A stretch of 64,000 nucleotides of DNA from assembly GCA_025465095.1 (NCBI GenBank), contig JAODME010000010.1:1-64000 (forward strand). The letters are read 5' to 3'. Source of the DNA: Microbacteriaceae bacterium (GTDB lineage Bacteria > Actinomycetota > Actinomycetes > Actinomycetales > Microbacteriaceae). A program made the position numbers and the translations under genes. Below are positions 10,001 to 16,760 of this stretch, one piece after another. Below the pieces are notes generated by a model that did not search any database, was not told where the DNA came from, and saw only the letters and a program-made list of their open reading frames with translations. The number at the start of each line of letters is the position of its first letter. The stretch's first letter is position 1.

Positions 10001-10554
10001 AGCTGCCCGGCGGTGATCGCGGCGGCGAGGCGGTGGTAGCCCTCCTCCCGTCGGGCGAGAATGACGAGATGGCTGCCCTCCGGCTCGGCGACACCCAGTT
10101 GCGGTGAACTGAGATTGAGGGACAGCTCGGCACCGAACACGGTCGCGATATCGGGAAAGGCCTCGGCGGCCTCGGCCAGGCGGACGATGCCGTACAGTCC
10201 GTCGTGGTCGGTGAGGCCGAGGGCGTGAAGGCCGAGCCGTTGGGCTTCCTCGAGCAACTCCTCCGGGGAGGACGCACCGTCGAGGAAGCTGAAATTCGAG
10301 TGAACGTGCAACTCCGCGTAGGGCACGGCATCGGTGGCCGCCGCCTGGTGTGCCGTCCGGTTCGGAATCTGGTTCGCGGCCCGATGCCCGGCCTGATTCG
10401 ACCCGGTAGCGTTCGGGATGTACCGCTGCCGCTTGGCCGACCAGGCTGGACTGTCGCCGCCGTCCGCTCCGACCGGAGGCGCACCTGGCCGCCGTGAGTC
10501 AGAGAGCGCACGTTCGAAGTCGGACCACGGAATCGGCGGGTTGCTCCAACCCAC
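7054..10554 (-). CDS. dnaE2: Error-prone DNA polymerase III alpha subunit DnaE2 (ImuC)
   Basis: This is the translesion polymerase of the SOS mutasome, 1166 aa. An N-terminal PHP domain starts at about residue 80 with HVHSNFSFLDG and LTDHDG. The palm carries the catalytic aspartates in PDIDVDFD at about residues 478-485. The thumb/fingers region follows, then helix-hairpin-helix elements near residue 930 (GIGAVLAKRI) and an OB fold near 1070 (VAGIVTHRQRPATASG). No exonuclease-type epsilon partner is encoded nearby. GTG 10554 is served by AAGGAGG 10 nt upstream, which lies inside the preceding small ORF. DnaE2 works with ImuB, which brings it to the beta clamp, and ImuA. Convergent with the glycosylase-like gene, with stops 8 bp apart. 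Confidence 0.97.
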   Translation of the reverse strand: MGWSNPPIPWSDFERALSDSRRPGAPPVGADGGDSPAWSAKRQRYIPNATGSNQAGHRAANQIPNRTAHQAAATDAVPYAELHVHSNFSFLDGASSPEELLEEAQRLGLHALGLTDHDGLYGIVRLAEAAEAFPDIATVFGAELSLNLSSPQLGVAEPEGSHLVILARREEGYHRLAAAITAGQLAGGEKGRPVYDLDELGRRAGGHWLVLTGCRKGRVRQALMGGAESGGAERSGADAAEAEVFRLVELFGADNVVVELTDHGNPLDTEHNDALYGIAGRLGLRAIATGNVHYATPEQHRLQSALSAVRARRSLDEMDGWLPTSGAAHLRSGAEMAARFARYPGVVERTVELADDLAFPLKRARPGLPKQKVPAGHTPISWLRKLVWDGAAVKYPGLSDADRQRIERELEVIELKDFPGYFLIVYDIVKFAKSRGILCQGRGSAANSAVCFLLGITAVDSIYYKLPFERFLSSMRDEEPDIDVDFDSDRREEVIQYVYGKYGRQNAAQVANVITYRPKFAVRDMAKALGHSPGQQDAWSKQVERWGAVVSSADHDIPAPVVDLAHQVLKFPRHLGIHSGGMVLTDRPVGEVVPIEHARMENRTVLQWDKDDCAWMGLVKFDLLGLGMLAALQYTFDMVEESLGEKWTLETLPREEAGVYDQLCRADSVGVFQVESRAQMGLLPRLQPRRFYDLVVQIAMVRPGPIQGGAVHPFVRRKLGEEPITYLHPKLVEPLERTLGVPVFQEQLMQVAMAVGGCTGEDADLLRRAMGSKRGIERIESLKTKLYAGMADNGIIGDVADDIYGKIQAFANFGFAESHSLSFGLLVYASAWLRLHYPAAFLAALLRAQPMGFYSPATLVADARRHGVQVRRPDILRSGADALLEPLDGGAEGSAKKPVTGTPQCLHFEQPPVPEFDRTAHFDCDDHRRDGAFMVRLGLAEVRGIGAVLAKRIVEERTSRGDYVDMADLVHRTGLETVELEALAAAGAFEVFGMSQREALWAAGDAAQNRAEYLPSSYVSVQPPLFHLPTASETLVSDLWATGISPDDHPVRHVRGSLEKRGVLSSAQLKEAESGRRIEVAGIVTHRQRPATASGITFVNLEDETGLVNVICSVGVWNRYRRITREAPAMIVRGILERSKEGVVNLLADRFELLPLTAKTNSRDFR

Positions 10555-10556
10555 TA

Positions 10557-10712
10557 CTACTCACCCTCCTTGAGGTGTCGGGTGTCGGGCCGGTCGCCGG
10601 GTGCGTTGGAACCATAGTTGTGGCGGTGATCCGAGCTTGCCGACAGCCATAACCCTGTTTTCGACGCCGTCCCGAGCAGCCCGAGCGGGATGAGGACAGC
10701 CCGCTCAGTCAT
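10557..10712 (-). CDS. 51-aa ORF between imuB and dnaE2 (possible mutasome microprotein)
   Basis: The ATG (10710-10712) lies 8 bp inside the end of imuB, and the TAG (10557-10559) ends 2 bp before the dnaE2 GTG. The ORF therefore exactly fills the gap between two coupled genes. The product begins MTERAVLIPLGLLGTAS and has a hydrophobic N-terminal third, then a polar, His/Asn/Asp-rich tail ending HLKEGE. The last codons contain the AAGGAGG ribosome-binding site of dnaE2, so translating this ORF could set dnaE2 initiation. No family is recognised. It may be a real microprotein or a leader-type coupling ORF; the sequence does not decide between these. Confidence 0.55.
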   Translation of the reverse strand: MTERAVLIPLGLLGTASKTGLWLSASSDHRHNYGSNAPGDRPDTRHLKEGE

Positions 10713-12303
10713 AGCGCGCCTCCGCCCACCAGCTGTCGCCCTCGTTGACGAGCAGCCAGGCGAGTCCGGCATCATCCACCACCTGAAACCGGTTGCTCCG
10801 GATGCCGCGGCCGGCGGCGCTCGACCACCAGCGCTCGTCGATCGGCCACGGCCCGGCCCAGGCCGAGAGCGGGCGGAACGTCCCTCCTGTCGAGAACGCG
10901 TTCGGAATGCCGGAGAGGGCGCCGCGCGTGTCGACCGTGACGACCCGGCCATCGGCGGAGACGACCGTGACCGGATGCCGCGTCTCGAATACCGTGGACG
11001 GCGCAGGCGTCGGCAAGCTGCCGGGCCAGGGCTGTTTCCGGTCGAGTGCCGTCGCCGGTCGATCGCCCCACGCGACGAGGTTCTGCCGATCGGCGAGGGT
11101 GCGGCCGCCTCCGACGACAGCCGTGAGCACTCCGCCGTGGCCGAGCATGCTCTGCACCCGGGAGAGCGCATGGTGAATGCGCTCCTCGGCGGCCGTGCCC
11201 CACAGCCCTTGCTCGTGGTTGCCGATGTCGTCGACACTCTCGGGGATGACACGCACGTAGCAGATCGGTGAACTCAGCCCGGTCTCTGAAGCGCTGCCCT
11301 GCAACTGCCAGCGAATCCGGTCGATCACGTCGGCAGCGGTGAAGGATCTCGGATGCAGCCAGGTGCGCTCGGAGGTCTCCCCGGCATCCGAGTCGATCTC
11401 GACCCTGATGCTCGTGCAGACCAGCTGCGCCGCCGCGATCCCCTCTATAAAGCGATCGGCGGATGCCCGGAAGCCGAACGCGACCTGGTCGATCCTGTCG
11501 AGAGGCGGCTCGAACGAGACCACGCTGTCGAGCTCGCGCGGCGGCGTGCGCGGGACGATACGGCGCGAGTCGAGGCCGCCGGCGAGGGCGTGCAGGTGCG
11601 CGCCGTCCTGCCCGAATCGCGCCGTGACGTCCTGTGCCTCGAGCGCGGCGAACTCACCGAGCGTGCGGATGCCAAGCCGTTGCAGCAGGGTCGCGAGCTG
11701 GGGCGCGCCGAGCAGTCGCACGGGCAGGGGAGCGAGGAACTCCGCCGAACCACCCTCCGGCACGATCCGAATGCGCGGTCTCGTGGCGCTGCGGGCGGCG
11801 TGCTCGGCGGTGAACGGCCCGTCGGCGACGCCGACTCGAGCGTCGGTGATCCCGAGTGAATCGAGGGTGTCCAGCAGCCACAGGGCCGCCTCCTCGTCGC
11901 TGCCGTAGAAGCGGCTCGGCCCCCGGGAACGGATGGCGCACATCCCGGGTCTCAGCAGTTGCGCCCCCGACATGACCTCCTCGATGGCCGCGACCACCGG
12001 CTCGAACGAGCGGATGTCGAGATCGGCCTCGTAGGGGAAGATGAGCAGATCAGGACATCGGGACTGGGCCTCGCGCACACGGAGCCCGCGCCTCACCCCC
12101 TCGCGGCGGGCGGCAGGCGAACAGGCGAACACCTCGCCCTTCTCGATCACGGCGACGAGGGGTTCTGGAGCACCGGGGTCCAGAGCACCGGGGTCCAGAG
12201 CACCGGCCTCCGCGGTGAGACCCCTGGCGCGGAGAACCGCGGTGATGGGCCAGTCCGGGCACCAGAACACTATGGTGCGGGTGACATTCGTGCGCTGGGT
12301 CAT
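10705..12303 (-). CDS. imuB: ImuB, Y-family polymerase-like adaptor (catalytically inactive)
   Basis: 532 aa, similar to Y-family DNA polymerases but of the ImuB class. At the site of the first catalytic Asp, in polymerases near DMDAFF, this protein reads FWCPDWPI (about residues 12-19). Where SIDE is expected near residue 110 it reads SGAQLLRPGMCAI. Both metal-binding acidic pairs are therefore missing, as known for ImuB, which serves as the hub linking DnaE2, ImuA and the beta clamp. A helix-hairpin-helix-like segment follows (LATLLQRLGIRTLGEFAAL). ATG 12303 overlaps the imuA stop by 4 bp (ATGA), so translation is coupled. Frame upstream of this ATG is imuA antiphase. Confidence 0.93.
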   Translation of the reverse strand: MTQRTNVTRTIVFWCPDWPITAVLRARGLTAEAGALDPGALDPGAPEPLVAVIEKGEVFACSPAARREGVRRGLRVREAQSRCPDLLIFPYEADLDIRSFEPVVAAIEEVMSGAQLLRPGMCAIRSRGPSRFYGSDEEAALWLLDTLDSLGITDARVGVADGPFTAEHAARSATRPRIRIVPEGGSAEFLAPLPVRLLGAPQLATLLQRLGIRTLGEFAALEAQDVTARFGQDGAHLHALAGGLDSRRIVPRTPPRELDSVVSFEPPLDRIDQVAFGFRASADRFIEGIAAAQLVCTSIRVEIDSDAGETSERTWLHPRSFTAADVIDRIRWQLQGSASETGLSSPICYVRVIPESVDDIGNHEQGLWGTAAEERIHHALSRVQSMLGHGGVLTAVVGGGRTLADRQNLVAWGDRPATALDRKQPWPGSLPTPAPSTVFETRHPVTVVSADGRVVTVDTRGALSGIPNAFSTGGTFRPLSAWAGPWPIDERWWSSAAGRGIRSNRFQVVDDAGLAWLLVNEGDSWWAEARYD

Positions 12304-13091
12304 CCGGCCAGCTCCCTCGTCTGCTCGTCGGCGAAGCGCGGGGCGCGGGAGGACCGCTCGGCGCGGCTGAACTGCTCGGCGCGATCGGGCAGCCACAGGC
12401 GAGCGCTGCGCGGGCGGGCCCCGGCTCTCGTGGTGACGGTGACCGTGGTCTCTCGCGCGGCGAGGCGCCCGTGGCCCTCCCCGATGCCGCTCCAGGTGCT
12501 GTGCGAGATACTCAGCATGGCGTCGGTCTGCGGCCAGGATCCGAGCACGATGAGGGTCGATCCGCGCTGCCGCAGCCTGGCAGCCAAACGCGCGACGCTC
12601 GAATCGCTCGCCTGCCGCGGCGGGCGTGTCACCACAACTGTCAGTACGTCGGCGATCGCCGCGGTGACCGCGAGCCACTGGTCGCCCGGATGCGGAACGA
12701 GCACAAGCCGCTCGAGGTCGATGCCGTAGTGTGCGGCAGCCTCGACGCCGAACTCCGGAACCCCGATGACGCCGCACCATGATCCGGCGGCGGACGGGCC
12801 GGCGAGCAGCGCCATGAGCAGGGTGACCGAGCGTTCGACCGAGTAGGCCGCCCCCTGTTTCAAACCGCCACCGGGAAGCAGCGAGGCGATCGCCGGATGC
12901 GTCGGCAGACTACGGGTGTCGAGCTTCGTCCCCTGCATCTGGCGGATGCGCGCCTGCAGGTCGCGCACCGTCTCGGCCGGCGCGCGTACCGGAGCCGACG
13001 CCGGCGCCGATCGCGGCGCAGACTCGTACTCGCCCTCTTCGAAGGGGTCATCGAGAACAACAGAAGCAGGCACCCCTATATCGTCGAACAT
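12300..13091 (-). CDS. imuA: ImuA, RecA-like component of the SOS mutasome
   Basis: First gene of the imuA-imuB-dnaE2 operon. The recognisable part starts with ARIRQMQGTKLDTRSLPTHP and then GGGLKQGAAYSV, followed by a degenerate RecA/SulA-like core. ImuA interacts with ImuB and RecA during damage-induced mutagenesis. The start is unsettled. ATG 13091 sits 7 nt after a -10-like CATACT and would give a leaderless 263-aa protein. GTG 13073 sits 6 nt after GACGAT of an overlapping TTGACA promoter. ATG 13121 lies upstream of both promoters and is unlikely despite giving the longest frame. The N-terminal ~55 residues (acidic, Pro/Ala-rich) are not conserved, so they do not help the choice. Confidence 0.87.
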   Translation of the reverse strand: MFDDIGVPASVVLDDPFEEGEYESAPRSAPASAPVRAPAETVRDLQARIRQMQGTKLDTRSLPTHPAIASLLPGGGLKQGAAYSVERSVTLLMALLAGPSAAGSWCGVIGVPEFGVEAAAHYGIDLERLVLVPHPGDQWLAVTAAIADVLTVVVTRPPRQASDSSVARLAARLRQRGSTLIVLGSWPQTDAMLSISHSTWSGIGEGHGRLAARETTVTVTTRAGARPRSARLWLPDRAEQFSRAERSSRAPRFADEQTRELAG

Positions 13092-13099
13092 AGGTTCGA
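13084..13099 (-). promoter_or_regulatory. LexA SOS box of the imu operon
   Basis: TCGAACATAGGTTCGA is a perfect TCGAAC-N4-GTTCGA palindrome, the actinobacterial LexA operator. On the minus strand it lies between a perfect TTGACA (13103-13108) and GACGAT (13080-13085), with a 17-nt spacer. It also covers the end of the alternative -10 CATACT (13099-13104). LexA bound here would block either promoter of imuA. Confidence 0.92.
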
Positions 13100-13121
13100 G
13101 TATGTCAATCGGCACCGACAT
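13099..13121 (-). promoter_or_regulatory. PafBC-type (RecA-independent) damage promoter motif
   Basis: Read on the minus strand, ATGTCGGTG, eight bases, then CATACT. The mycobacterial RecA-independent DNA-damage promoter is TTGTCRGTG-N8-TANNNT, so the upstream element matches 8 of 9 and the spacing is exact. The -10 has C for the first T. There is no -35 at the matching distance, as expected for PafBC-activated promoters. pafB and pafC are encoded at 44-46 kb of this window. Binding is inferred. Confidence 0.55.
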
Positions 13122-13200
13122 CCAGCCGTGTCGCCGGACCCGTACCGGCGGTCATCCGCTCACCCGTGACGGAACAACCAACACTCGCTACCCTTTAAGC

Positions 13201-13473
13201 ATGTGCCGGAACATCCACCCCCTCCACAATTTCGAACCCGCCGCCACCGACGACGAGGTACACGCCGCCGCACTGCAATTCGTGCGAAAGATCAGCGGAT
13301 CGACGAAGCCGTCGAAGGCCAACACCGAAGCCTTCGACAGAGCCGTCGAGGAGATCGCGCACATCTCGAGGCACCTGCTCGAGGACCTCGTGACCACCGC
13401 ACCTCCGAAAAGCCGAGAAACCGAGGCCGAGAAGGCCAAGGCACGCTCAGCGAAACGGTTCGCCGCGGCCTGA
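13201..13473 (+). CDS. DUF2277-family protein
   Basis: A 90-aa protein starting MCRNIHPLHNFEP, the signature N-terminus of DUF2277, followed by LQFVRKISGSTKPSKANTEA and a C-terminal lysine/alanine-rich helix. The N-terminal CRNI cysteine is conserved in the family. Function is unknown. The ATG is 6 nt behind TACCCT (13189-13194), so the mRNA may be leaderless. It is divergent from the imu operon across a 110-bp region. Confidence 0.88.
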   Translation: MCRNIHPLHNFEPAATDDEVHAAALQFVRKISGSTKPSKANTEAFDRAVEEIAHISRHLLEDLVTTAPPKSRETEAEKAKARSAKRFAAA

Positions 13474-13514
13474 CGCCGGATCGATCACCCCGGAAGGTTC
13501 ACGCGCGCCGCCGC

Positions 13515-15644
13515 TCAGTCGGTCACCAGTTCGATCAGCGTTACGCGCTCCGGAAGCTGAACAGGCGCCTGGATGCCGACGGTGGCGAGGGCGAGGCCGG
13601 AGAGGGTCAGCGGCCGCTCGGCCCACCGCAGCGGCGACAGGCCGGCACTGCGCAGTTGCCGCGAGGGCAGAGCCGGTGACAGCGTGTAGCGGCGGTCAGG
13701 GTCGAGACCTGGAAAGGTGATGCGACCGGGAGTGTAGGCGACGCTGGTCGTGACCTGGCTCACCGCGAACAGCGCGCTCGAGTCGTCGGCGGCCACGACC
13801 CCGCGCACGTCGATGGCCGGATCGTGCACGTCCGCATGCAGAAGACGTCCGGTGTGCAGCAGCTCCCGATAGTGCTTGTACGCAGCAACCCATTCCGCGA
13901 GGCGACGAATATCGTCGGCGTCGATCGCGGTGATGTCCCACTCGATGCCGAGGTGGCCGAAGATCGCCGTGCCTGCACGGAAGTCGAGATCGTGGGTGCG
14001 CCCCGTCGAGTGCGAGGTCGCCCCGCCGATATGCGAGCCCATGGCCTCGAGCGGAATCAGCAGTCCCGTGTACTTCTGAATCGTGAGCCGCTCGACCGGG
14101 TCGATGCAGTCGCTCGCCCAGACGCGGTCGGTGTAGCGCATCATCGCGAGATCGACACGCGAGCCACCCGACGCGCAGTTCTCGATTTCGACGAGCGGAT
14201 GCCGCAGCTTCAGCTGCTCGAACAGCCGGTACACCGCGAGTGTGTGCTCATGCACAGCAGGCAGTCCGGTACGAGTGTCGCCGGCGTCGAGGAGATCCCG
14301 GTTGTGATCCCACTTGAGGTAGGAGACGTCGTTCTCGGAGAGGATGGCGTCGAGTCGATCGAGAATGTACTGCCACGCCTCGGGAACGGATAAGTTGAGC
14401 ACCTGCTGCTGACGGGCGGGCAGCGGCATCCGAGTCTCCGTCCGCAGCATCCAGTCGGGGTGCGTGCGGGCGAGATCGGAGTCGGGGTTGACCATCTCGG
14501 GTTCCACCCACAGGCCGAACTGAATGCCGTGGCCGGTCACCCGATTGATGAGCGGGGCGAGCCCGTTCGGCCAGACTTCCGGGTCGACGAACCAGTCGCC
14601 AAGTCCTGCGGTGTCATCGCGTCGGCGCCGGAACCAGCCGTCGTCGAGCACGAAGCGTTCCACGCCGACCTCGGCGGCCCGGTCGGCGAGGGCCGACAAC
14701 TGCTCGAGGTCGTGGTCGAAGTACACCGCCTCCCAGACGTTGAGAGTGACCGGCCGCGGGGAGTGCGGATGCTGCGGACGGGCGCGAAGCTCCTCGTGAA
14801 AGCGCGCCGACAGCTCATTGAGCCCATCACCCCAGGAGCCGACGATCCACGGCGTCGAATAGGACTCGCCGGGCTGAAGGATGACCTCGCCGGCCAGCAG
14901 TAGCTCTCCGGCGGAGAGGAAGCTCTCGGCGGTCGACGTGCGCTCGGCGACGAAGCGGTGATTGCCGCTCCACTCGGGATGCACGGCGTGCACGAGTCCG
15001 CGTTCGAAGCCGAATCCGGGGGAACCCGCGGCGAGGAGAACCGTCGCGTCCGAGCCGGGCCGTCCCTTGCGGCTCTCACGAGAGTGGCAGCCGAAGGTGA
15101 ACCCGTGACGCTGCGGCGAGCGCTCCTTGAGGTGACGACCCGTCGTGTCGAGGATCTCCGCAGCGGTCGACGGCAGAGGGAACACCGGGGCGAGGTGCTG
15201 CACCGAGTACGGACTTTCGCCGTCGTTGACGAGCGTGATGCGCTGGCGCAGGAGCCCGGTCCGCCCGATGGTGACCTCGATGGTCGCCGAGAGTCTCGCC
15301 GCGTCATCCGTCGCGGTCACGGTGAGGCTGTCGCCGGTGGAGCGGATGCCTGCGGTCTCGAGCGCGGGCGAGAAGTCTCGGCCGTCGCGCGACCCGACCA
15401 GGCCGGGGGAGCCCTGCCAGCCGAAGGACTCCTGCGGGAGAATGGTCAGCCGCGCGGGGGTGTCGAGCGATCCGGAGACCCGTTGCGGCACGGCCGCGTC
15501 GGCGAGCGCGGCGAGCTCCGCCTCGCCGCATTCGCCAAGGTCGCGCCCCCAGTGCACGATCGTCGGCAGACCGGTCGTCCTCGTGTCGACGAGAACGCCG
15601 GTTCCGCCGGACCGGAGTTGCAGGACGGGTGCGGTTTCTGGCAT
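13515..15644 (-). CDS. Alpha-galactosidase, glycoside hydrolase family 36
   Basis: A 709-aa cytoplasmic enzyme hydrolysing terminal alpha-1,6-galactosides such as melibiose or raffinose. An N-terminal beta-sandwich domain covers about residues 1-290. The (beta/alpha)8 barrel then shows the family landmarks RFVLDDGWF, the catalytic nucleophile in LKWDHNRD, ENCASGGSRVD, and the acid/base Asp in WASDCIDPVER. The C-terminal beta domain ends with ERVTLIELVTD. Length is normal for GH36. No sugar transporter or LacI regulator is adjacent, which is unusual for this gene class. A hexanucleotide repeat tract lies ~140 bp upstream of its start. Confidence 0.95.
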   Translation of the reverse strand: MPETAPVLQLRSGGTGVLVDTRTTGLPTIVHWGRDLGECGEAELAALADAAVPQRVSGSLDTPARLTILPQESFGWQGSPGLVGSRDGRDFSPALETAGIRSTGDSLTVTATDDAARLSATIEVTIGRTGLLRQRITLVNDGESPYSVQHLAPVFPLPSTAAEILDTTGRHLKERSPQRHGFTFGCHSRESRKGRPGSDATVLLAAGSPGFGFERGLVHAVHPEWSGNHRFVAERTSTAESFLSAGELLLAGEVILQPGESYSTPWIVGSWGDGLNELSARFHEELRARPQHPHSPRPVTLNVWEAVYFDHDLEQLSALADRAAEVGVERFVLDDGWFRRRRDDTAGLGDWFVDPEVWPNGLAPLINRVTGHGIQFGLWVEPEMVNPDSDLARTHPDWMLRTETRMPLPARQQQVLNLSVPEAWQYILDRLDAILSENDVSYLKWDHNRDLLDAGDTRTGLPAVHEHTLAVYRLFEQLKLRHPLVEIENCASGGSRVDLAMMRYTDRVWASDCIDPVERLTIQKYTGLLIPLEAMGSHIGGATSHSTGRTHDLDFRAGTAIFGHLGIEWDITAIDADDIRRLAEWVAAYKHYRELLHTGRLLHADVHDPAIDVRGVVAADDSSALFAVSQVTTSVAYTPGRITFPGLDPDRRYTLSPALPSRQLRSAGLSPLRWAERPLTLSGLALATVGIQAPVQLPERVTLIELVTD

Positions 15645-15786
15645 AAGACAGTTCTACAGGCGGACGAAGCGCCAGATGCCGCTGTCTACGGTAATCCGAA
15701 GCGAAGCTTCATTCACCCGGTGCGACACGTCGCTTCCATGCTCCGGCCGCCGTCTTGGTCGACCCGACCGGCTCCGTGCGACGCGA

Positions 15787-15828
15787 GCGCCTGCGCCTGC
15801 GCCTGCGCCTGCGCCTGCGCCTGCGCCA
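15787..15828. repeat. Tandem hexanucleotide repeat (GCGCCT)6 plus one degenerate unit
   Basis: Six perfect GCGCCT units run from 15787 to 15822 and a seventh reads GCGCCA. The tract lies in the 187-bp gap between the HAD phosphatase stop and the alpha-galactosidase start, both on the minus strand. It begins only 4 bp after the phosphatase stop. Confidence 0.95.
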
Positions 15829-15831
15829 CGA

Positions 15832-16695
15832 TCATTCGATTTCAAGGGCGCGCGCGCAACGGGAGAGGAACGCCGCCCCCGCCTCGTCATTGATGAGTTG
15901 ACCCTCGGTGATCACCTCGTACGGCTTGTCCGGAACCCCGTCGGCCGGCCGCACGTCGACGTGCGCGACCTCGAATCCCCGCTCATGCAGCAGGTCGGCC
16001 ATGGCGTAATCGCTCCGCGAGTCACCGACCGTGCGCCACACCCTCGGCAGCTCGCCGGAGGGAGCCAGCAGATCGAGAGCACGGGAGGCGCCGAGGTCCT
16101 TGCCGAGCGCCGCGGACTCGATGTCGACCGAGATGATCGTAGGCTCCACCCGCACTGTGGTCGCCGAGCCGCTTCCGCGGGCCTCGAGGACGACATCGAT
16201 GCCATGGCTCGCCACGAGATCTACGGCGTCGGAGGCGAGACGGTCTCGCGCCTCGAGGAACACGTCGGAGGCGACATCCGTCCGCTGCTCGAAGGAGACC
16301 ATGGCGTGCTTGTCCGGGTCCCAGTAGACGAAATCGGTGTATCGGTCCTCGAGCAGCGCGCGCAGGTCCTCGACGATGACCGGGGGCAGGGCGAGGGATC
16401 TCTCCACCTGCACGCCGCTGAAGTTGTTCATCGTCGCGCCGAACCACACCGCCCCCTTCTCGCAGACGGCGAAGACGCGCGCGCCCGGCGCGAGGCCGGC
16501 CGTGAGCAGGGGCTTCACGATCGCGTCGCGCACGAACGGCGCCGAACGCCCCGTGTTGAAGACGACGGGAACGCCCGCGTTCGCGAGCGTCACGATGTCC
16601 CGGGTGATGGTGTCGATGGCGATCGACCGCGTGATGGGGCTCGCGATCGGACCGTCGACGTCGAGTAGGAGGCCGAGCGGGGGCATGGTGGTCAC
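15832..16695 (-). CDS. HAD-superfamily phosphatase (Cof-like)
   Basis: Motif I is LLDVDGPIAS near the N-terminus (Asp nucleophile and Asp acid/base), motif II is FNTGRS, the motif III lysine is in ALGKDLGASRAL, and motif IV is VGDSRSDYAMADLL. The cap is of the C2 type (about residues 80-195), as in Cof/sucrose-phosphatase-like HADs. Substrate is unknown, probably a phosphorylated sugar or cofactor. Start could be GTG 16695 (chosen), ATG 16686 or GTG 16722; motif I lies within ~15 residues of the first two, as normal for the family. Confidence 0.85.
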   Translation of the reverse strand: MTTMPPLGLLLDVDGPIASPITRSIAIDTITRDIVTLANAGVPVVFNTGRSAPFVRDAIVKPLLTAGLAPGARVFAVCEKGAVWFGATMNNFSGVQVERSLALPPVIVEDLRALLEDRYTDFVYWDPDKHAMVSFEQRTDVASDVFLEARDRLASDAVDLVASHGIDVVLEARGSGSATTVRVEPTIISVDIESAALGKDLGASRALDLLAPSGELPRVWRTVGDSRSDYAMADLLHERGFEVAHVDVRPADGVPDKPYEVITEGQLINDEAGAAFLSRCARALEIE

Positions 16696-16760
16696 GAGTC
16701 CATTCTCGCAGCGTTCCGCCACGGATTGACGATCTGTAGTAACTATGTTCGAATAGGCCG

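Noticed and set aside
7642-10107. 821-codon open frame on the plus strand opposite dnaE2
   Set aside because: It is antisense to a complete, motif-rich dnaE2, shows no domain features and reflects high GC codon bias.
13092-13121. ATG 13121 as start of imuA
   Set aside because: It lies upstream of both candidate -10 boxes and inside the PafBC-type element, and the added residues are not conserved.
15787-15828. Repeat array as CRISPR
   Set aside because: Contiguous 6-bp units without spacers; a simple tandem repeat.
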